32,416 nt of DNA from Oscillospiraceae bacterium. Lineage in GTDB: Bacteria; Bacillota; Clostridia; Oscillospirales; Ruminococcaceae. Positions within the stretch are counted from its first letter, which is position 1, and each line of letters opens with the position of its first letter. The DNA is taken from positions 1-32,416 of the forward strand of contig JAFUOZ010000087.1 in NCBI GenBank assembly GCA_017481565.1. The letters are read 5' to 3'. This document shows, piece after piece, positions 24,048-30,880 of the stretch. Under the pieces are notes generated by a model. That model was not told where the DNA came from, searched no databases, and saw only the letters and a list, made by a program, of their open reading frames with translations. The position numbers were made by a program, and so were the translations under genes.

Positions 24048-24788
24048 TTATTCAACATTAATGTAGAGAGTGAATTTTGTTGAGCCGCTTGTCCATGTTA
24101 CGGTGCAGTCGCCCTCCTTGACAGCTGTAATGATGCCCTTTGAGCTTACCTTGGCGATCTTGGAGTTTGAGGACTTCCACTTTGCAGAGGTTACGGTTTC
24201 TTTTCCGTTCATTGCGCTCAGGTCGATCTTATCACCTGCGGACATATTGAGCATGATTGTTGCATCGGAAGAAGAAACGGAAGATTCGGAAGATGTCTTT
24301 GTGCTTTTCTCAGTATTTCCGCCGGGAGCCGATATGGAGAAGGAATATTTTGATGTGCTGCTAGGGAAAACTCCTGAAAAAACAATATAATGTGTTCCGG
24401 CAGAAACATTGTATGTAACAGTACCTTTAAAAACGCCATTATTGCGATCAAGATCAAAACCGATAGCATCGTTGTTACGTGTTGTAAATTTGCCTGATTT
24501 AGCTTCTTTTTTTGTTGGTTCAAGCAAAGTGCCGTCACTGTTATATACATGTAACAAAAGATCGCTGTTGTAATCATTTGTTACATTGATTTTTAATTTT
24601 CCTTTTTTGGAAACATTAATTTTGAACATGTGGCTGTCGCCTTCATCCAGTTCTTTCGTATATTTATATCCTGACTTAATAGTAGTTGAATCATCAAAAA
24701 TATTCTTAGCCGAAACGCTTATGCACATGGTAAGCGATAAAACAGCCGCAGAAATTACCGCAAGAGCGGCTTTTACAAATTTTTTCAT
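24048..24788 (-). CDS. Secreted protein with PPC-like and Ig-like (BIG2) domains
   Basis: A 246-aa exported protein. The N-terminus MKKFVKAALAVISAAVLSL with an AxA-type cleavage site (SVSAK, near residue 28) is a clear signal peptide. Residues about 32-155 resemble a pre-peptidase C-terminal (PPC) beta domain (EGDSHMFKINVSKKGKLKINV, GTHYIVFSG). A Ser/Thr-rich spacer follows, then a C-terminal bacterial Ig-like repeat (SAKWKSSNSKIAKVSSKG, AVKEGDCTVTW). It probably binds carbohydrate or surface polymers; there is no catalytic domain and no cell-wall anchor. The ATG follows GGAGGTCTTTTT. The upstream gap has only a weak sigma-A candidate for it (TTGTCA-17-TATTAA). Confidence 0.85.
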   Translation of the reverse strand: MKKFVKAALAVISAAVLSLTMCISVSAKNIFDDSTTIKSGYKYTKELDEGDSHMFKINVSKKGKLKINVTNDYNSDLLLHVYNSDGTLLEPTKKEAKSGKFTTRNNDAIGFDLDRNNGVFKGTVTYNVSAGTHYIVFSGVFPSSTSKYSFSISAPGGNTEKSTKTSSESSVSSSDATIMLNMSAGDKIDLSAMNGKETVTSAKWKSSNSKIAKVSSKGIITAVKEGDCTVTWTSGSTKFTLYINVE

Positions 24789-24961
24789 AAAAAGACCTCC
24801 GATGTGTTATTCTTTGTTTGCATTACAGCGCTAAATAGCAATGGTTTGTACATTTATCAAACGCATTTTTACCATAATAACACAATTATATTAATAACTA
24901 TAGGATATATCTTTGACAAAATCTTAAATATAGCTGTTTCGGGAATATTTTTCCTTAAATC

Positions 24962-24988
24962 TAAAGAAACGGAAAATAATGCCGATAT
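24962..24988 (+). promoter_or_regulatory. Sigma-D/sigma-28 (flagellar type) promoter
   Basis: TAAA (24962-24965), 15 nt, GCCGATAT (24981-24988) is an exact match to the Bacillus sigma-D consensus TAAA-N14/16-GCCGATAT. It lies 53 nt before the gene at 25042, in an intergenic gap. A TTGACA at 24913 has no -10 at a suitable distance. Confidence 0.75.
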
Positions 24989-25041
24989 ATGAGATATATA
25001 AGTAAGGTCTGTTCATTATCTTTATAAACGGAGGTATGGTC

Positions 25042-25878
25042 ATGAATATAAACAGTGTAAATACAAATATAGGTGCATACAATACCTATGCGGCAAACAA
25101 TAACAATACAGCAGCTAAGGAAGCTGAAAAGCAGGGTGCTGTAAATAACACAAACACCGATACTTTTACCTCATCTGTTTCAAAGACTGAGGGAGTGGCT
25201 GTAAGCTCGGGACTTTCCGCAGGCGCACAGGCTATTCTTGATGAGCTTCGTGAAAAGTATGATAATGTGGGCTTTAAGGTTGAGGATTTTGATACCGATG
25301 AAGAGGCTCAGAATGTGCTTAACAATATGTCAACAGGCAAGGAATACAACTGTGTTATCACTTCCGACCTTCTGGAGCAAATGGCTGCCTCGGAGGAAAA
25401 GAAGGAGAGCATTATGCAGTCTATCTCCGCTTCAATAGGTGATCTTGATGTTGCTTATGAGGAGCTGGGAGAGGAAAATCCCTTTACATCACTGGGTATT
25501 TCCTACGGTGCAGAGGGTCTGCCTACATATTTCGGAACAGTAAGCTTTGCGGAAGAGGGCGAGGAGGTAACTCCCGAAAATTCCGTTACAATCAAGGCTA
25601 AGTCAGTTGAGGAGCTTCTTTCAAAGCTTAAGGAGCGTCAGGCTGAGATTGATGAATTGGCTGCAAAGAGAGCAGAAGCAAAGCGTCTTGCAGAAAAGGA
25701 AGCTGAGGAGGCTGCCGCTGAAAAAACCGAGGAGGAAAAGGCTGCCGAAAAGGCGGCTGAGGAAAAATCCGCCGAGGAAGCAGCTGTTCAGCAGGATAAT
25801 GCCGCTGATAATATCGCATCTAAGTTTATCACCGATACAACTGTTCAGGAAGCGGCTGTTTTCAGCTCTATGGCATGA
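25042..25878 (+). CDS. Sigma-D-controlled coiled-coil protein, possible DUF6033-like
   Basis: A 278-aa protein. The start is the second ATG (25042), 7 nt after GGAGG. The N-terminus MNINSVNTNIGAYNTYAANN recalls flagellar secreted or structural proteins, and the middle LDELREKYDNVGFKVEDF plus NCVITSDLLEQMAASEEK resembles the DUF6033 group found in motile Firmicutes. Residues about 180-245 are a Lys/Glu/Ala coiled coil with many AEE/EKA repeats. There is no signal peptide, so export by a flagellar-type route is possible. Together with its sigma-D promoter this suggests a motility-linked role. The family name is tentative. Confidence 0.75.
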   Translation: MNINSVNTNIGAYNTYAANNNNTAAKEAEKQGAVNNTNTDTFTSSVSKTEGVAVSSGLSAGAQAILDELREKYDNVGFKVEDFDTDEEAQNVLNNMSTGKEYNCVITSDLLEQMAASEEKKESIMQSISASIGDLDVAYEELGEENPFTSLGISYGAEGLPTYFGTVSFAEEGEEVTPENSVTIKAKSVEELLSKLKERQAEIDELAAKRAEAKRLAEKEAEEAAAEKTEEEKAAEKAAEEKSAEEAAVQQDNAADNIASKFITDTTVQEAAVFSSMA

Positions 25879-25923
25879 TCTGAGAGATTTTTCAGGATAA
25901 AAATAGTATAGTTTTTACATCAG

Positions 25924-25964
25924 GCTGTAAGGTTATTTTCCATAACTTACAGCTTGATTTTTTG
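25924..25964 (+). terminator. Terminator after the sigma-D gene
   Basis: GCTGTAA-g-GTTAT and ATAAC-TTACAGC form a bulged 12-bp stem, followed by TTGATTTTTTG. The T-run overlaps the -35 of the next promoter. Confidence 0.75.
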
Positions 25965-25982
25965 TTGGTTTTGTACTATAAT
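25954..25982 (+). promoter_or_regulatory. Sigma-A promoter of the small transcription unit
   Basis: TTGATT (25954-25959), 17 nt, TATAAT (25977-25982). Transcription would start near 25989, just at the structured leader. Confidence 0.7.
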
Positions 25983-25986
25983 TTAG

Positions 25987-26100
25987 TTATCCGATAAGGA
26001 AATGCCTGAAAAGTCAAGAAGCTGTTTCCGTGAAAGTGCGCGTCGGATCGGACAGCGGACCGCATGAATGGCGAAAAATATAAACACCTGTCGGAAATAA
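25987..26100 (+). ncRNA. Candidate structured leader RNA
   Basis: The roughly 114-nt leader closes on itself: TTAT-CCGA..AGG (25987-25999) pairs with CCT.TCGG..ATAA (26087-26100). Inside, GCTGttTCCG-type arms (26021-26030) pair with CGGACAGC (26049-26056), and GCGGACCGC lies next to it. The closing helix ends right before the AAAGGAGG ribosome site at 26104. I could not match it to a known riboswitch class; it may be a regulatory RNA element or part of a small RNA. Confidence 0.4.
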
Positions 26101-26121
26101 TATAAAGGAGGCAATGAAAAA

Positions 26122-26202
26122 ATGTGTGGATTTTTCAGTGGCTGTGATTTCACTTCTATCTGTGAGCTTTTCAGCAAGTTCTTCGGTATTTCCTGCAAGT
26201 AA
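26122..26202 (+). CDS. 26-aa Cys-rich small peptide
   Basis: This ORF starts with MCGFFSGCDFTSIC and ends GISCK; cysteines are at residues 2, 8, 14 and 25. AAAGGAGG lies 10 nt before the ATG. A second ATG at 26114, in another frame, gives a 30-aa hydrophobic peptide starting MKKCVDFSVAV, but it is only 2 nt from the ribosome site and is less likely. The unit has its own promoter, structured leader and terminator. Function unknown: it could be a metal-binding peptide, a toxin or a modified peptide, or the RNA itself may be the product. Confidence 0.45.
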   Translation: MCGFFSGCDFTSICELFSKFFGISCK

Positions 26203-26228
26203 TTGACAGGGAAATTCCGATGTAAGGA

Positions 26229-26305
26229 CATAAGTAGGTTTCTCCATACTTCATACTTATGAAAAGGCGGCTTCTTCGTTTCGGCGGAGAAGCCGTTGCT
26301 TTTTA
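26229..26305 (+). terminator. Hairpin and terminator of the small unit
   Basis: A first hairpin pairs CATAAGTA (26229-26236) with TACTTATG (26254-26261). A second pairs CGGCTTCT (26268-26275) with AGAAGCCG (26288-26295) and is followed by TTGCTTTTT. The second is a good intrinsic terminator. Confidence 0.7.
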
Positions 26306-26342
26306 AGGAAGTGCTGATTCGATTTATTCAGTGGTTCCTTAA
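26303..26342. repeat. 40-bp derivative of the TTAAGGAA inverted-repeat element
   Basis: TTAAGGAAGTGCTGAT at the left and, reversed, TTAAGGAACCACTGAAT at the right share the ends of the 97-bp element at 6931-7027 but lack its interior. It is fused to the terminator T-run. Confidence 0.55.
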
Positions 26343-26362
26343 GTACGATTTTATGGACTTAT

Positions 26363-26385
26363 AATCGGTGTAACCGATTTTTAAT
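26363..26385 (+). terminator. Small hairpin with T-run before the DUF4317 gene
   Basis: AATCGGT-GTA-ACCGATT followed by TTTAATTT. It is a short stem, perhaps a back-up terminator for the small unit. It sits just upstream of the next promoter. Confidence 0.45.
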
Positions 26386-26414
26386 TTGAAAATGATCCGT
26401 TTCTGTGGTATAAT
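26386..26414 (+). promoter_or_regulatory. Sigma-A promoter of the DUF4317 gene
   Basis: TTGAAA (26386-26391), 17 nt, TATAAT (26409-26414). The leader to the ATG at 26457 is about 36 nt. Confidence 0.75.
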
Positions 26415-26456
26415 AATAACATATATTTACCAAAAGAAAGGACAGATACATAAACT

Positions 26457-27650
26457 ATGAATAAAAAGGATATTGCTGAGATCAAAAAGAATTTCAACGA
26501 TAAAAGCGGATTTTTTACCATTAACCGTGTGGTTATGGCATATATTGATGCTGAAAGAGAGGTACATTGCAAGGAAAATAAGTCCTTCCCCATGTTTTCC
26601 GAGGAGGAGACAGAGGTACTTTTTGAGTCACTTAAAAAAGTGCTCAGCGGAAGTCTGGGAAAGAATCTGACCGAGTATCCTTTCCCCAATGAAGCCTATG
26701 AGGAGGGCGGAGCGCAGAATATATTCTATGCGGCGGTAAAATCAAAGCTTGAGGACGAAACGGCTGTAGATAATGCCCTTGACCGTATCAGAGAGAATTT
26801 ACAGTATGATGCTGCATATTGTATTCACATGGCGCACTGTTCATACAGTATCATGATAAAGGATAAGAACGATGATAAGATAGGCGAATCGGACGGACAG
26901 TATAATTTCATCGTTACGGCAATATGTCCCATGAACACAAATACTGACGGGTTTTTCTATAATTCGGACGGCAACAGTATTGAAAAGAAAAGCAATGTTG
27001 ATCTTATCATCAACAGAGCGCCTACCGATGGTTTTGTATATCCCGTATACAGTGACCGCTGTCCCGATGTGAATAATGTTCTTTATTATACCAAAACTCC
27101 GAAGAAGCCTAATCTTTCCATGATAGAGGATACTCTTGACTGTCGTTTTGTTATGACCTGTGAAAGCGAAAAGGAAAAATTCAGACAGGTTTTAGGCGAG
27201 GTAGTTGGAGATGAGCTTGATTATACCGTGATAACAAAGGTGAATGAAATAATCAAGGACGTTATCGCACAGAACAAGAATGAATCCGAACAGACCATGA
27301 TAGATGATACAAGGCTGAGAAATATCCTTTCAGATGCAGGTGTAAGCGATGAAAAGCTGCAGGGCCTTTCCGATGCATATCAGAATGCTGTAGGAGAGGA
27401 CGGAAAGGGCTTTACCGCCACTAATTTAGTGGAGAACAAGACTGTTGTTGCTACATCTGAGATAACTATCAATATCGGAAAGGACGCTACCGAAAAGCTG
27501 AGAACAGGTGTTATTCAGGGGAGAAAGTGTCTTATAATCGATCTTGATGATCCTGAGATAACCGTAAACGGCTTTGATGCTGCTATTGATACGGGTTCGG
27601 CTGAAAATGCGGCTGATGACAGATCGGCTGAAACGGAAAATAACGGTTAA
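26457..27650 (+). CDS. DUF4317 family protein
   Basis: A 397-aa soluble protein of the DUF4317 family, found in many gut clostridia with unknown function. Its start, MNKKDIAEIKKNFN followed by SGFFTINRVVMAYIDAE, is very typical. Later segments include HCSYSIMIKDKNDDK and a conserved middle with DCRFVMTCESEKEKFRQVLGEV. The C-terminus has a low-complexity acidic Ala/Glu/Asp tail. There is no signal peptide or membrane segment. The ribosome site (AAAGGA) is about 14 nt from the ATG, further than usual. The gene has its own promoter and terminator, so it is a single-gene unit. Confidence 0.88.
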   Translation: MNKKDIAEIKKNFNDKSGFFTINRVVMAYIDAEREVHCKENKSFPMFSEEETEVLFESLKKVLSGSLGKNLTEYPFPNEAYEEGGAQNIFYAAVKSKLEDETAVDNALDRIRENLQYDAAYCIHMAHCSYSIMIKDKNDDKIGESDGQYNFIVTAICPMNTNTDGFFYNSDGNSIEKKSNVDLIINRAPTDGFVYPVYSDRCPDVNNVLYYTKTPKKPNLSMIEDTLDCRFVMTCESEKEKFRQVLGEVVGDELDYTVITKVNEIIKDVIAQNKNESEQTMIDDTRLRNILSDAGVSDEKLQGLSDAYQNAVGEDGKGFTATNLVENKTVVATSEITINIGKDATEKLRTGVIQGRKCLIIDLDDPEITVNGFDAAIDTGSAENAADDRSAETENNG

Positions 27651-27674
27651 ACAATTTTTTATATAAGATATTTG

Positions 27675-27717
27675 TCGGCAGAGAGCTGTAAAAAAATGCT
27701 CTCTGCCGATTTTTTTA
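27675..27717 (+). terminator. Terminator after DUF4317 gene
   Basis: TCGGCAGAGAGC pairs perfectly with GCTCTCTGCCGA across an 11-nt loop and a T-run follows. It isolates this gene from the PadR unit. Confidence 0.92.
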
Positions 27718-27746
27718 TAAAAAATAAAAAAATTTCAAAAAAGGTA

Positions 27747-27775
27747 TTGACAAACTGATATGAGTGTGCTACTAT
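27747..27775 (+). promoter_or_regulatory. Sigma-A promoter of the PadR-DUF2812 operon
   Basis: TTGACA (27747-27752), 17 nt, TACTAT (27770-27775). The start would be near 27782, directly before the repeated boxes. Confidence 0.75.
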
Positions 27776-27783
27776 TATGTCAG

Positions 27784-27840
27784 ACGATATATCGTGACAC
27801 AAAATATCGTGAGGCGAAATATCGTCAAACAGAATATCGT
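27784..27840. promoter_or_regulatory. Operator array: four ATATCGT boxes at 15-bp period
   Basis: ATATCGT occurs at 27789, 27804, 27819 and 27834, each exactly 15 bp from the last, with differing spacers. The first is also half of a perfect palindrome, ACGATATATCGT (27784-27795), flanked by TGTC and GACA. The array begins at about +3 of the transcript and runs to 30 bp before the padR start. It is a likely autoregulatory site for the PadR protein. Confidence 0.65.
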
Positions 27841-27870
27841 AAGGCATAATAATATTAAGGAGGTAATAAT

Positions 27871-28182
27871 ATGTCCTATAACGGTGGTCCTATGACGGAG
27901 GCTATGTATTATATTCTGCTTGCACTTCTTAATCCGAATCACGTATATCAGCTGATGCAGGCGGTAGGTGAGGTTTCGGGAGGACGTGTAAAAATGGGTC
28001 CGGGTACTCTTTACGGCGTTCTTACACGAATGCAGAAGGAAAAGCTTATAATTATCCTTACTGATGACGGACGAAGAAAAACATATCAGATAACCGACGA
28101 CGGCAGAGATGCACTTAAGCAGGAGTATGAGCGTATCAAGGCAATGGTATCTGACGGTGCTGCGATCAATGATATAGATTAA
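27871..28182 (+). CDS. PadR family transcriptional regulator
   Basis: A 103-aa short PadR (subfamily-2 size) made of a winged helix and one C-terminal dimer helix. It shows MTEAMYYILLALLNPNHVYQLMQ at the N-terminus, then KMGPGTLYGVLTRMQKEKLI (recognition helix and wing) and GRRKTYQITDDGRDALKQEYERI. The ATG follows AAGGAGGTAATAAT. It starts 30 bp after the operator array and is followed after 12 nt by the first DUF2812 gene. PadR with DUF2812 is a recurrent pair in Firmicutes and is often linked to envelope stress or drug response; the ligand is unknown here. Confidence 0.94.
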   Translation: MSYNGGPMTEAMYYILLALLNPNHVYQLMQAVGEVSGGRVKMGPGTLYGVLTRMQKEKLIIILTDDGRRKTYQITDDGRDALKQEYERIKAMVSDGAAINDID

Positions 28183-28194
28183 GGGGGACGGTTT

Positions 28195-29466
28195 ATGAAA
28201 TATGCGCTTGAAACATGGAATACAGAAAGTATGGAAAGAGTCTTTGAAGAAAAAGCCCGTCAGGGAAAGTATATTAAAAGTTCGGATTGTATCTTGCCAA
28301 GATATAAAAAAGGAAAGCCAAGAGATCTTAAATTTTCGGTAGAGTATTCGGACAAAAAGCCTTCAAAGGATAAAATTGAAATGTTTGATCAATGCGGCTG
28401 GAAATATGTGACCCATTCCGATTTTGTTACGGTATGGTGCAATGAGGATAAAAATGCTGAAGCGATACATACGGATAAAACGGTTTATGCTCAGCTGATA
28501 AAGCCTTTATATCTGAAAATGTTATTTGTTATACTGTTTTATGCTTTATGTACAATGATATTTTCGACCTGTTGTATGATGGTTGGCTGTAAAGCGTTAT
28601 CGGGTTTATTTATGGCGGCAGTAGATAACATATTGGGTCCCGGACTTGGATTTTCCAGAACTAATCACTGGCTGATTTCTGTACTTCCTGACAGCAGCTA
28701 CAATATGATCTTATTCGGAGTATTGATCATCTCATATATTATTGTGTTCAGATATATGATAGCTTTTATAAAAGGAAATGAAAAGATGCGGGATATGCTG
28801 CTTTCCGTCAGCGGCGGTGAGGATAAAGTAGGTATTTTTACAAAAGCGGCTATGGGCTTTTCTAAATTCTTTGCCGGAGTATCTGTAGTATTCTATTTTA
28901 TAACTATTCTGCTGAGTTTTCATGATTCGGGAAGCGGTGAGCTTTTTGAAAATGAGGCAATAAATACATACCTGGCTGATTATCCTCAGGTCATAAACGC
29001 AGATGAGCTTATTCAGAGTGATGAAAAATGCAGCAAGACAGTTTTTTATTCAAAAAGCTTTTTCGGTGAGATGACAGAAATAAAAGAAATTGTTTTGAAG
29101 GATGATGTACTTATTGAATGGGGAGATAAAAGAGCTTTTGATTTCAACAGTGAATACTGCATTATGCTTACCGAGAAAATGGCAGAGGGAATTGTTGATG
29201 AAAATGTAATGCTGTATAAGAACATGATAGATAACGGCACTACGACCGATATAAGCTCAGATTATTTTGATGAGTGTATCCATACAGTGAAAAACGCAAC
29301 AACTTCTTCATATAACTCAGAGGGAGAAGAGATCATGGTATATGATCATCTGTTGATTCTGAGAAAGGATAATTATACTGCAACGATATTTTTTTCGGAT
29401 ACCGATACAGATCATGCGGATTATGTAAAAGCTGTTGAGGAAAAGTGGTCACAGGTACTTGTGTAA
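28195..29466 (+). CDS. DUF2812 membrane protein, paralogue 1
   Basis: A 423-aa protein. Residues 1-90 form the DUF2812 domain: ERVFEEKARQGKYI, KGKPRDLKFSVEYSDKKP, DQCGWKYVTHSDFVTVWCN. Membrane helices follow at about 103-127 (MLFVILFYALCTMIFSTCC), 167-188 and 224-243, then a roughly 180-residue C-terminal domain ending VKAVEEKWSQVLV. It starts at the ATG after GGGGGACGGTTT. It is the most divergent of the three tandem copies. The DUF2812 domain is probably cytoplasmic and the C-terminal domain outside. Function unknown; likely repressed by the PadR upstream. Confidence 0.88.
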   Translation: MKYALETWNTESMERVFEEKARQGKYIKSSDCILPRYKKGKPRDLKFSVEYSDKKPSKDKIEMFDQCGWKYVTHSDFVTVWCNEDKNAEAIHTDKTVYAQLIKPLYLKMLFVILFYALCTMIFSTCCMMVGCKALSGLFMAAVDNILGPGLGFSRTNHWLISVLPDSSYNMILFGVLIISYIIVFRYMIAFIKGNEKMRDMLLSVSGGEDKVGIFTKAAMGFSKFFAGVSVVFYFITILLSFHDSGSGELFENEAINTYLADYPQVINADELIQSDEKCSKTVFYSKSFFGEMTEIKEIVLKDDVLIEWGDKRAFDFNSEYCIMLTEKMAEGIVDENVMLYKNMIDNGTTTDISSDYFDECIHTVKNATTSSYNSEGEEIMVYDHLLILRKDNYTATIFFSDTDTDHADYVKAVEEKWSQVLV

Positions 29467-29535
29467 CTAAATATAAATCAAAATAATCAGGAAAGAGTTT
29501 AAAAAGAATATCAGAAACTGAAAGGTGGTTGTTTT

Positions 29536-30843
29536 ATGGTGACATTTAAAAAAATAGATTTATCCGATACAAGAAAAGCAGAGGAGCTTTTTGAGAAAAA
29601 AGCGGCTGAGGGATATTATGTAAAAAGAGTAGGTAATCTGTGTCAGGAGTATAAAAAGGGTGAACCGAGTAAGGTAAAATACTTTATTGAATTTTCGCAT
29701 AAGAAGCCCGATGAGGAAAAAAAGGAGCTTTACAGACAGGCAGGCTGGGAATTTGCCGCATTCGGAGAAATGATGTGTATATGGTACAGCAAAAATACCG
29801 ACGCTGTTGAGCCTCATACCGACAGGGCAGTGTACGGTGAGATGATAAAGCCTGTTTATTCAAGATTGGTTTTGATCGTAATGGCTTGTGCGTTTTTTAT
29901 ATTAGAGTATGCATATTGTCTGGCAGTGTATCTGAGTGATTATATTCTGACTTTGACTATGATGCAGTTTTATAAAATAGGTAATTTTTTGGATGATTAT
30001 ACATACAGGACTTTATTCTGGGAAAACAGTTCGTATAGCGTTAACGGTGCTTTGTGCGTCAGTATTTTGTGTATGACAGGATTTGTTATTTTTGAACTGA
30101 TATTATATATGCAGAACTGCATTAAGCTGAAAAACAAGCTGAATGAATTATGCGGAGGCGGTTTTAGGTCAACGGCTGTTCATAAAACAGGTCTGGCAAT
30201 TTCGGGAATGATCGTTCTGGCGGCAGCAGTTGTATTATGTATGGCATTATTCAATCCGGGCGGCACTACTTCTGAAAAGGCAACGGGAGCGGCTGAGGTC
30301 GGACAGCTTATAAACAGGAGCGGAGGAACAGTTACGGCTGAGGAGCTTATAACAGATGATTATCCGCTTGATACTGACAATGTGGAGTTTAAAATGATAA
30401 ACACGGCATTCGGAAAATGTGCCGAATATATTGCATTTATTCCGACTTCCGATATTTATATGAATGATTTTCAGACAGGTGAAAAAAGGGAAAGCAGATT
30501 TTATGTACATACTACTCATTATTATGCAGATAAAGAAAAAAATGCTGTGGCTGTATATGATGAGATCATCAGGGATTTTGAAACAAGATACAGTGCTGAT
30601 GAATATCAATATGAGAATGTTCATACCGAAAGCTTTGACCGATTTGTTTATTGTACATCGAAAATGGAAACCCCTCACTATAATGAAGACGGAGAAAATG
30701 TTGATATGTATGTTCATTATATATGGCTGCTTAAGGACGGCAATGCAGCCGAATACAGCTTTCACAGTCTTGAAAGAAGTGAAAGCTGTCAGCAGATAGT
30801 TGATAATATTGAGGAAAAATGGTCAGAAATGAGCATAAATTAA
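29536..30843 (+). CDS. DUF2812 membrane protein, paralogue 2
   Basis: A 435-aa copy with the same layout: the DUF2812 domain (EELFEKKAAEGYYVKR, KVKYFIEFSHKKP, RQAGWEFAAFGEMMCIWY), three membrane helices (about 115-140, 175-195 and 222-242) and a C-terminal domain with TAFGKCAEYIAFI and HTTHYYADKEKNA. It starts at the ATG after AAAGGTGGTTGTTTT, 69 nt after copy 1; that gap shows nothing else. It is clearly closer to copy 3 than to copy 1, and shares a 39-bp identical stretch with copy 3 near the 3' end. Confidence 0.88.
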   Translation: MVTFKKIDLSDTRKAEELFEKKAAEGYYVKRVGNLCQEYKKGEPSKVKYFIEFSHKKPDEEKKELYRQAGWEFAAFGEMMCIWYSKNTDAVEPHTDRAVYGEMIKPVYSRLVLIVMACAFFILEYAYCLAVYLSDYILTLTMMQFYKIGNFLDDYTYRTLFWENSSYSVNGALCVSILCMTGFVIFELILYMQNCIKLKNKLNELCGGGFRSTAVHKTGLAISGMIVLAAAVVLCMALFNPGGTTSEKATGAAEVGQLINRSGGTVTAEELITDDYPLDTDNVEFKMINTAFGKCAEYIAFIPTSDIYMNDFQTGEKRESRFYVHTTHYYADKEKNAVAVYDEIIRDFETRYSADEYQYENVHTESFDRFVYCTSKMETPHYNEDGENVDMYVHYIWLLKDGNAAEYSFHSLERSESCQQIVDNIEEKWSEMSIN

Positions 30844-30880
30844 GGAACTGCTTGTTTTATTTGCGAAAGGAATGTTTTTT

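Noticed and set aside
24913..24918. TTGACA as a sigma-A -35 for the gene at 25042
   Set aside because: No -10 lies 16-18 nt downstream (TTTCGG is there), while the sigma-D site fits exactly.
26114..26206. 30-aa hydrophobic ORF starting MKKCVDFSVAV
   Set aside because: It is only 2 nt from the ribosome site, so initiation at 26122 in the other frame is favoured; kept as an alternative only.
30839..30852. Third copy of the TTAAGGAA repeat
   Set aside because: TTAAGGAACTGCTT resembles the element's end, but it includes the stop codon of DUF2812 copy 2, has no opposite arm, and is short enough to be chance.
30872..30880. ATG at 30872 as start of DUF2812 copy 3
   Set aside because: It directly abuts AAAGGA. 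The GTG at 30881 has proper spacing and aligns with copy 2.
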